NCBI GenBank assembly: GCA_021234155.1
Contig: JAJEKV010000006.1
Location: forward strand, 4,747,727 to 4,811,726
Length of the DNA stretch: 64,000 nt
Reading direction: 5' to 3'
DNA from: Isoetes taiwanensis
Lineage: Eukaryota; Streptophyta; Lycopodiopsida; Isoetales; Isoetaceae
Shown here: positions 55,787-64,000 of the stretch, piece after piece
Position numbering within the stretch: the stretch's first letter is position 1
Layout of the letters: each line of letters starts with the position of its first letter
The notes under the pieces: generated by a model
What the model was told of the DNA's origin: nothing
The model's database searches: none
The model's input: the letters and a program-made list of their open reading frames with translations, nothing else
Program-made: the position numbers and the translations under genes

Positions 55787-56755
55787 TCCTTGTGTTAGTA
55801 AATTAGTAATAAACTGCTGGATGATATTTTCATCATTTTTGCAGGTATGTAGTCCAAGTTTATTTTTCTATCTTGATTTACCGAGCAAATCACAAAAGCC
55901 ATTGCAGGGGATTCTTATATACTTTTTGTATTGCAGCTAGGGAAATACTAGCTCGCCCTTGGCATGTACAAATATCAATGTGCATAAGCACATTCTTGAT
56001 CATTCACTTCACTGGATATTGATTTTGCCCGATTTGTATCTTAGAAAAGAAAATTGAAAATGTTTGCAGCCAAAGTTGTAACATTTTTAAAATTACGTCT
56101 TTGGTGGCAGAGGAAAAAACGTTTTGCGGAAGTAATTATTGTTTTGCACGATTTTGGAAAGTAGTCATTGTTGTGCAGGCATGAAAGTGAAGAACTTAAT
56201 TTTTTCTTCATGTATACTATAAATATTGAAAAAGTGAGCCTTCTGTAAATATTTGACCATAACTGCAGCTGGACTTGTTCTTACTGTGTGAATAATTTGC
56301 CATAATTTTTTGTTCCTTTTCATAAAGCTCAATTTTGTAAAGCTCAGTTTGTTGCAAGCTTTAGATGTATAGAATTGTTTATATATTATTGGTTTGCCTA
56401 TCCACATGATGACCGATTGCACCAGCAAGAGCACACAATGGAGCAAGAAGGCTGTTTTAACAAGATCCACACTATTATTGTCGCTGTCACTTTGCTTAGA
56501 ATTAATAAATGGATAAAATTTAATTCAATAGCAATTTCATTGCAGTGCTCATGTTCTCCTTTTTTTTTTTTTTTTTTTCCACGTGGTTCTATTATGCGAG
56601 ATTATGTCTCAAATTTTTGGGTTGCCCCAAGGATAAACCCTTGGGAGGTGGATGGTGCGTTCATGGAATATGCTACTTGATGTTGATGGATATTGAACAT
56701 CTGTGATGTCTTATATAGCGTTCGTGAGTGGCTTTGTTGATTCAGGCTAGGGTGC
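55787..56755. other. Downstream of MED19; T-run only
   Basis: No gene is supported. A homopolymer T run of about 18 lies near 56561-56578. The MED19 3' untranslated region should lie at the left edge. Confidence 0.45.
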
Positions 56756-56784
56756 CATTCGACCGCCCATTATGCGGTACTATC

Positions 56785-57020
56785 CCTGTTCTGTTGGCAT
56801 CTCTGCTTCCAGGATCCATTGTATAAGGTCTCATATCGAGATGGATATTTTTGTTGGCTTCTCGGTTTCCAAGATCCATAGCCATGGGAACCCGTGTTTG
56901 TATCAAGTCTCATATGGAGATGGATCTTTCATAGTTGGGGAGTTTTCAACATAAACCCTTGTTTTTGGACACGTGGACAACCTCAAATCGCAATGCTGCA
57001 CTTGCATTTGTGCAAACGTG
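56785..57020 (+). pseudogene. Nepenthesin-type aspartic protease fragment with internal duplication
   Basis: The plus frame near 56890-56951 reads NPCLYQVSYGDGSFIVGEFST, a hallmark of plant secreted A1 aspartic proteases (C-x-YxVSYGDGSFTxGxF). A stop follows where the family has ETLTFG, and TLVFG continues after it. About 70 bp upstream a second, worse copy of the same stretch is present (GTATAAGGTCTCATATCGAG, encoding a YKVSYRDG-like piece). Only this exon-sized scrap is visible. It lacks both catalytic Asp motifs, so it is a dead fragment. Confidence 0.65.
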
Positions 57021-58639
57021 CTAAACATCTACTAAACATCTAATGCTTCCACTTTCCTTATGGAGAAACAATAACGCTATCAAACCATTATGTTTTCAGA
57101 ATATTATCAAACTAAACTTGGTGCTCTTATTAGTGATCTTTCCTCTTCTAGATAAAAAAGAACCAAAGATCAATACTCATAAAAATTGAATAGAGCTCCA
57201 AAACGTATTTGCAAAATTTGTCACTTGCTTGCAAGCTCCAACATCGTAGACAGAAGGCGAATCTCAACAACATAGTCCAACACCTCAGATAGAATCTGCG
57301 GGGGACTTGATTCCAGTAAGGATGCAGTGAAAAGTAACTATAAGATTCATAAAATAGCTGAGATGTGTCTTTGTTTACCTCATGGGTCTACAAGGTTGTG
57401 CAAACCTGTCTCACAATACATAAATAGGAGTATTCAACTATTCCTTTACTAGAGAAGTGCTAGAGAGTACGGTAGAATGACAATCGCTCTCGAGGTCAAA
57501 ACCTGTCAGAATTAGATGTTCTTGAGCTTCCTGGAAAGTTCGTGCAGAGAGCTTCATATTAATATATTATTCGGCTCGATCTATCATTCTAGATATATGC
57601 TTTTTGAATTTTTTATTTGGGGTGCTGTTTTGCAAGTGCATGCGCTGCAGTTTTGAAGATGATATACTTTTTATTATAAGTGTTGATCCATGATTCAGTT
57701 TTCCATGATTTTTATTGGATTGAAAATCTCTCTTTAAGGGCTTTCTAATGGTGTATGTTATGGCCATGATTGGTTAAATGTTTTGAGTCTAACCAACATC
57801 CTTACGGTCTAATTCGGTAAGGTTTTTGAAAAGTTATCACGGGATATGCCATACCGGGTTATTAGATCCACATATTGATTTGATTGTATTAATACAGCTT
57901 GTGTTTTATCATGGCAAATAAAGTACCAACTCTTGTTAAATTAGATAATGACCTATGCTTTATTTATAAATGACAGACATAAAAATCCATACAACAAAAT
58001 TAGCCATTTGGGGCAACGATATTGGATCAGACCTTAAATCATTTCGACTATTTGGAGTGTATTGTGCCATGGCAAAGATGAACTAAAGTTGTTTTTTGTT
58101 AGCATGTATGCTCTCCATATTCGATTGGTCTATGGTTCTCTTGATTATTAAGATGCTATTAACGACAAAAGTTGAGGGGGCAAGAGTGCTAAGCTAACCT
58201 GGTGAATGAGCAACCGTGGTGGTATACTTACAAATATATAACTAGACCCCTATTACCAAAATGCTTCGCACTTGAACCAAGGACCATGAGCAAATGTAGA
58301 AGGGAAAAAAGGGTTTGTGTATATGGGTTTTTTTTTTTTTTTTTTTTTGGGGTGGTGGAAAATGTCTGTAGGGTTTATTTAAGGAGATGATTCTCGAACA
58401 AAACCCACGTCCTCAACCCTTCCACATAAATTCTTTAGTATTAAGTCCAAGAACATCTTTTGCACCATTCCAAAGATATACAAATCCGTCTTTACAAGAG
58501 TAAGTCGAGGAAGAGAAATGTTCGTGGCGGCCAAGGCCGCCGCGATAAATTTCTTGTAGAGATAATTCTTGTCTAATAAAAGATTTTTTCAGAACTCGGT
58601 CTCAGCCTAGCAATTAGATAGTGGTGGGTGTTCTGCCAT
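57021..58639. other. Intergenic; long T run near 58328
   Basis: AT-rich DNA without supported genes. There is a homopolymer run of about 22 T at 58327-58348. A short GC palindrome GCGGCCAAGGCCGC lies near 58528. Confidence 0.45.
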
Positions 58640-59282
58640 CACTACAAGGGATAGTCGACCTTCAACGACGTCTAGAGGTCGTTGAACGACGTCAAATCGT
58701 CGAACGGCGACAACGTCGTTGACGACGGTGGACGCCGTTCAAATCCGGCAATGCGATGTCGCTTCAACGATGCCACCACGGCCGACGCGGTCCACCATGC
58801 TCATGGCGGCATGGTGCCGGGCGCCAACGCCGGGTAAGCGTCGCGCGTGTCGTGCACGCGGCAATAAAACGTCGCTTAACGCCGCCTCGCGGATCCGGGC
58901 GTGGCACATCCGGCCGCGTGGCTTGCCGACATGCCAGTCGGGCACGCCAATTACGCCCGCGTCGACATCGCCGACATGAGCCGCGAACGAAAACAAAAAA
59001 ATGACGCGGACCGCCGCCTTTGGGCTTGCGACATGCCGGTAACACGCCAAAGTGTCCTGCCACGTCGACATAACGTCGTTAAACGACGCTTAGGATATCT
59101 GGCGTGGCAGCAGTTTTGCCAGCGTGGCCGGCATCGTCCCGCGCCCGCGTTATTGTCGCCAGAAGCGCCCGCGTAAGCAACGTCGTTTAACGACGTCACT
59201 CAATTTTTTTTTTTTTTTTTTATTTTTTTTTTTTTTTGAAAAACGTCGCGAAAAAAAAAATAATTTAATCTCGACGTCGCTA
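58640..59282 (+). mobile_element. CACTA-type transposon terminus and subterminal region
   Basis: CACTACAAGGG at 58640 is the canonical CACTA terminal repeat, preceded by CAT as a possible 3-bp target duplication. The next ~550 bp are GC-rich and packed with AACGACGTC and CGTCGTT motifs in both orientations (58663-58730, 59066-59085, 59180-59200), as expected of subterminal transposase-binding repeats. The element must extend rightward; the opposite terminus (CCTTGTAGTG) was not found before the window end. No transposase was seen. Confidence 0.8.
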
Positions 59283-62200
59283 TCGCTTGAATGCCAAAAT
59301 TACCCTAGGGACCAAGTTACACGGTCACTTTTGCAAAAAAACGACACACTTACGCCCTACATTGCAGTATTCAACACCCACCTCCTAGGCCAATTGACTA
59401 CGAAAGTGTCTTGCACATGAGATAGTTTGGCTTCTTCGAAGGGGTGGGCTTACGCCAAAAACTTGGTCTCTACGGCAATGTCGGCGCTTAGGCGTAGACG
59501 CATCATCCGCCCGAGGAGGGAAGTTGCCCGACCGCCGCCGGGGCCTTCGGAAGAGGACTTTTGGGGCAAGCCGCCTTCCGGTTTTTAGGGTCCGTGCTCA
59601 AGGCGTCAACACCCCCCTCTACCAAGACACGGCGCAAGGTCCTAGTCAAATCGACAAGGATAGAGCCTCAAACGTAAACCGTATGAGTTGCCGGGTTCTA
59701 GCAGGGTTTTGCGTTTTGGGTGCCGAAGTTTTGGTCTTTTGCACTTGGGACGTGGCGATCACATGCGTTGAGAACGCCAAGCAAGGGGAACCGACGGAAT
59801 GGAGTTTGGACCAGACCTCCCGTTGTGGTAGTTAGAAGTCGAGGCCCGCTTTTGCAAAAGCAAGACATTAAATAAATTCGTAATTAATGCATAGTACGGA
59901 CTTAAATTCTGATTTTTGTCACTAACTTCCTAAGTCATCGCCAACGTCTGAGCCAACTTTCAAAAATGTTGGATAAGGTTTAGATCAAATAGTTTGCATT
60001 AGAACGGTCCGGGCGGCTTTGGCTGTTGTTGGGGCCGAAATGCACACACTTGCCCAAGTCAAACAAGGCCGGACCTTGCAAGGCCTCCTCATTAGAGGGG
60101 AGAGTCCAACCCCGGAGGCGAGCCCCAAAAAAAAACCCCGAGGCAGCCTTTCTGGCGCAGCGCGCTCGGGCGACGCTAAAGACCACACTCCGGGATCTCG
60201 GTTCCGTGTATCCGAAGCGTTGAATCCTTTGTTCCGGGAACCTGGTCCGAGAAGGTCCAAAAATCCAACATCCGTCCCGGAGAACATATCAAACCGCTGG
60301 CGTCTGCGGCGGCGGTGTAGAAACCAAAGTGTTTTGTCGTTCGGACATTGCCGAGGCTCCGAAATGGCGATTCGACTTCGCCACATCGTCCGGAATGCCA
60401 AAATTACCCTAGGGACCAAGTTACACGGTCAGTTTTGCAAAAGAAAGAAACACTTACGCCCTACATTGTAGTATTCAGCACCACCTCCTAGGCCAATTGA
60501 CTACGAGTGTCTTGCACATGAGATAGTTTGGCGCTTCTTCGAGAAGGGGTGGAAACTTCGCCATAAAACTTGGTCCCTAGGGCAATGTCGACGTTCGAGT
60601 CCATTGGCGAGACAGATCACGCCCCGAGGGAAGTTGCCCGTCCCGTCGCCGGGGCCTTCTGAAGAGGACTTTTGGGGCAAGCCGCTTCCCCGGTGGTTTT
60701 AGGGTCCGTGCTCAAGGCCAACACCCCCTCTACCAAGACATCTAAAGGTCCTAGTCAAATCGACAAGGATAGAGCCTCCAAACGTAAAACCCTATGAGTT
60801 GCCGTGTTCTAGCGGGGTTTGCGTTTTTGGGTGCCGAAGTTTTGGTCTTTTGCACTTGGGGCGTGGCCGATCACATGCGATTGAGAACGCGAAGCAAAGG
60901 GAACTGACGGAATGGAGTTTGGACCATACTCCTCCCGTTGTGGTAGTTAGAAGTAAAGGCCCGCTTTTGCGGTAGCAAGACATTCGTAAATTCGTAATTA
61001 ATGCATAGTACGGACTTAAATTCTGATTTTTGTCAGCTAACTTCCTAAGTCATCGCCAACATACAGGCCAACTTTCAAAAATTTTGATAAAGTTTATATC
61101 AAATAGTTTGCATTAGAACGGTCCGGCAGCCTCGTTGTTGGGCAAAGAAATTTTTACACTTGCCCAAGTCAAACAAGGCCAGGACCTTGCAAGGCCTCCT
61201 CATTAGAGGGGAGAGTCCAACCCCGTGAGGCGAGCCCCAAAAGCTTCCCCGAGGCGCCCTTTCGGCGCATTCCCACGGGGAGGTATACGCTAAAGACCAC
61301 ACTCCCGATCTCGGTTCCGTGATCCCGATCGTTGAATCCTTTGTTCCGGGGAACCTGGTCCGAGAAGGTCCAAAAATCCAACATCCGTCCCGAGAACATA
61401 TCAAACCGCTGGCCCCGCTGCGGCAGTCTTAGAAACCAAAGTGTTTTGTCGTTCGGACATTGCCGAGGGTTCGAAAATGGCGATTCGACTTAACATCGTC
61501 CGGAATGCCAAAATTACCCTAGGGACCAAGTTACCGCGGTCGGTTTGCAAAGAAAGAAACACTTACCCTACATTGCAAAGATTCGCCAGCCCACCTCCTA
61601 GGCCAATTGACTACGAGTGTCTTGCACATGAGATAGTTTGGTGCTTCTTCGAGAAGGGGTGGGCTTCGGCCATAAAACTTGGTCCCTAGGGCAATGTCGG
61701 CGTTCGAGTCCATTGGCGAGACAGGATCACGGTTCGGGAGGGGAAGTTGCCCGTCCGTCGCCCGGGCCTTCGGGGAGGACTTTTGGGGCAAGCCGCTTCC
61801 GGGTGGTTTTAGGGTCCGTGCTCGGCGTCAACACCCCCCCTCTACCAAGACACGCGGCGCCAAGGTCCTAGTCAAAATCGACAAGGATAGAGCCTCCGAA
61901 CGTAAACCCTATGAGTTGCCGTGTTCTAGCGGGGTTTTGCGTTTTGGGTGCCGAAGTTTTGATCTTTTGCACTTGGGCGTGGCCGATCACATGCGATTGA
62001 GAACGCCAAGCAAAGGGAACCGGACGGAATGGAGTTTGGACCTGTACTCCTCCGTTGTGGCGCTTAGAAGTCAAGGCCCGCTTTTGCGCGGTAGCAAGAC
62101 ATTAAGAAATTCGTAATTAATGCATAGTATGGACTTAAATTCTGATTTTTGTCGTCCTAGCTTCCTAAGTCATCGCCAACATACAGAGCCAACTTTCAAA

Positions 62201-64000
62201 AATTTATGATAAAGTTTATATCAAATAGTTTGCATTAAAACGGTCCGGGCTCTGTTGTTGGGCAGCCAAGCCGGCACACTTGCCCAAGTCAAACAAGGCC
62301 AGGACCTTGCAAGGCCTCCTCATTAGAGGGGAGAGTCCAACCCCGAGAGGCGAGCCCCCAAAGCTTCCCGAGGCGCCTTTCTGGCAGCGCTCCCGCCGGG
62401 GGCGACGCTAAAGACCACACTCCCGGATCTCGGTTCCCGTATCCCACCGTTGAATCCTTTGTTCCGGGAACCTGGTCCGAGAAGGTCCAAAAAAAAAAAA
62501 AAAAAAAATCCAACATCCGTCCCGGAGAACATATCAAACCGCTGAAGCGTCTGCGGCGGCGATGTAGAAACCAAAGTGTTTTGTCGTTGCGGACATTGCC
62601 GAGGTCGAAATGGCGATTCGACTTCGCCACATCGTCCGAATGCCAAAATTACCCTAGGGACCAAGTTACACGGTCGGTTTTGCAAAAGAAAGAAACACTT
62701 ACCCTACATTGCGGTATTCGTGACCACCTCCTAGGCCAATTGACTACGAGTGTGTTGCACATGAGATAGTTTGGTGCTTCTTCGAAAGGGATGGGCTTAC
62801 GGCCACAAAACTTGGTCCCTAGGGCAATGTCGACGTTCGAGTCCATTGGCGAGATGCATCACGCGGTTCGAGGAGGGGAAGTTGCCCCACCATCGCTAGG
62901 GCCTTCGGAGAGGACTTTTTGGGGCAAGCCGCCCCAGGGTGGTTTTAGGGTCCGTGCTCGGCGTCAACACCCCCCCCTACCAAGACACGCGCGCAAGGTC
63001 CTAGTCAAATCGACAAGGATAGAGCCTCCTCAAACGTAAACCCCTATGAGTTGCCGTGTTCTAGCGGGGTTTTGCGTTTTGGGTGCCGAGTTTTGATCTT
63101 TTTGCACTTGGGACGTGGCCGATCACATGCGATTGAGAACGCTGCAAAGGGAACTGACGGAATGGAGTTTGGACCTGTACTCCTCCGTTGTGGCGGTTAG
63201 AAGTAAAGGCCCGCTTTTGCAAAAAGGTAGCAAGACATTAAATAAATTAAGTAATTAATGCATAGTATGGACTTAAATTCTGATTTTTTGTCGGCTAGCT
63301 TCCTAAGTCATCGCCAACATACTGAGCCAACTTTCAAAAATTTATGATAAAGTTTATATCAAATAGTTTGCATTAGAACGGTCCGGGCAGCTGTTGTTGG
63401 GCAGCCGAAGCCGGCACACTTGCCCAAGTCAAACAAGGCCAGGACCTTGCAAGGCCTCCACATTAGAGGGGAGAGTCCAAACCCGGGGGCGAGCCCCAAA
63501 AGCTTCCCCGAGGCGACCTTTCTTGGCGGCTCCGGGAGGGGGGGCGACGCTAAAGACCACACTCCCGGATCTCGGTTCCGTGATCCGACCGTTGAATCCT
63601 TTGTTCCGGGAACCTGGTCCGAGAAGGTCCAAAAAATCCAACATCCGTCCAGGAGAACATATCAAACCGCTGGCGCCCCGCGGCGGCAGTGTAGAAACCA
63701 AAGTGTTTTGTCGTTCTGGACATTGCCGGAGGTTCAAATGGCGATTCGACTTACATACATCGTCCGAATGCCAAAATTACCCTAGGGACCAAGTTACACC
63801 GGTCAGTTTTGCAAAAGAAAGAAACACTTTAGCCCTACATTGCAAAGATTCGACCACCTCCTAGGCCAATTGACTACGAGTGTGTTGCACATGAGATAGT
63901 TTGGCGCTTCTTCGAGAAGGGGTGGGCTTCTGGCCACAAAACTTGGTCCCTAGGACATGTCGACGTTCTGAGTCCATTGGCAGAGACAGATCACGGTTCC
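59283..64000 (+). repeat. ~1.1-kb tandem repeat array, at least four units
   Basis: The landmark CCAAAATTACCCTAGGGACC recurs at 59294, 60398, 61508, 62643 and 63771 (spacing 1104, 1110, 1135 and 1128). All other parts recur in register, for example ACAAGGCCAGGACCTTGCAAGG, ATGCATAGTAYGGACTTAAA and GTTCCGGGAACCTGGTCCG. Units differ by many small indels, so no reading frame is conserved and it is unlikely to code. Each unit holds CCCTAGGGACCAAGTT and its inverse about 145 bp apart. The array runs off the window. Confidence 0.95.

Noticed and set aside
59985-63864. Recurrent 100-150 codon frames in the 3' tandem array
   Set aside because: They change frame and length in every unit because of indels, so no protein is conserved between units.

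Overview
This is nuclear DNA from a land plant. The evidence is spliced plant genes with short GT-AG introns (RDR, MED19, GPI-anchored lipid-transfer protein, U-type cyclin), a PLS-class PPR, and plant-type Ty1/copia, Ty3/gypsy, hAT, CACTA and L1-like elements. The repetitive PPR style and the mix of LINE relics suggest a seed-free plant, most likely a fern, but that is an inference and I cannot name a species.

Layout. 0-3 kb: microsatellites, a LINE scrap and an intact 3-exon LTPG gene on the minus strand. 3.9-5.5 kb: five tandem copies of a ~375-bp unit. 5.9-9.15 kb: a non-autonomous copia-like element with apparently identical 269-bp LTRs, a half-tRNA primer site and a 143-bp direct repeat on both outer flanks. 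9.5-10.6 kb: PPR remnant. 11.4-13.2 kb: broken hAT transposase and a LINE 3' end. 13.9-18.6 kb: broken Ty3/gypsy element on the minus strand whose reverse transcriptase is replaced by a CGCGTACGCGAAA-rich block. 19.4-20.3 kb: LRR pseudogene. 21.85-25.57 kb: complete 4-exon RNA-dependent RNA polymerase, RDR2-like, 1120 aa. 27.6-28.2 kb: two adjacent foldback elements. 28.4-43.5 kb: a LINE-rich block. It holds one degenerate LINE, one 5'-truncated L1-type LINE with ORF2, and two LINE-like insertions that carry only ORF1 (one intact, one with a single stop), each with target-site duplications. 44.4-47.3 kb: dispersed and palindromic repeats. 48.6-50 kb: LINE remnant. 51.07-51.34 kb: two adjacent long hairpins. 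53.2-55.8 kb: U-type cyclin exon 1 (frameshifted) head-to-head with a complete 5-exon MED19. 56.8-57.0 kb: aspartic-protease fragment. 58.64 kb to the end: a CACTA-type terminus with subterminal repeats, then a ~1.1-kb tandem array running off the window.

Function. Probable working host genes are RDR2-like (small-RNA-directed silencing of repeats), MED19 (RNA polymerase II Mediator head) and LTPG (cell-surface lipid binding or transport). The cyclin looks damaged. The rest is almost entirely mobile DNA in different stages of decay. The most unusual items are the ORF1-only LINEs, the copia-like element with an anticodon-loop primer site and very long flanking duplication, and the CACTA end joined to a large tandem array.
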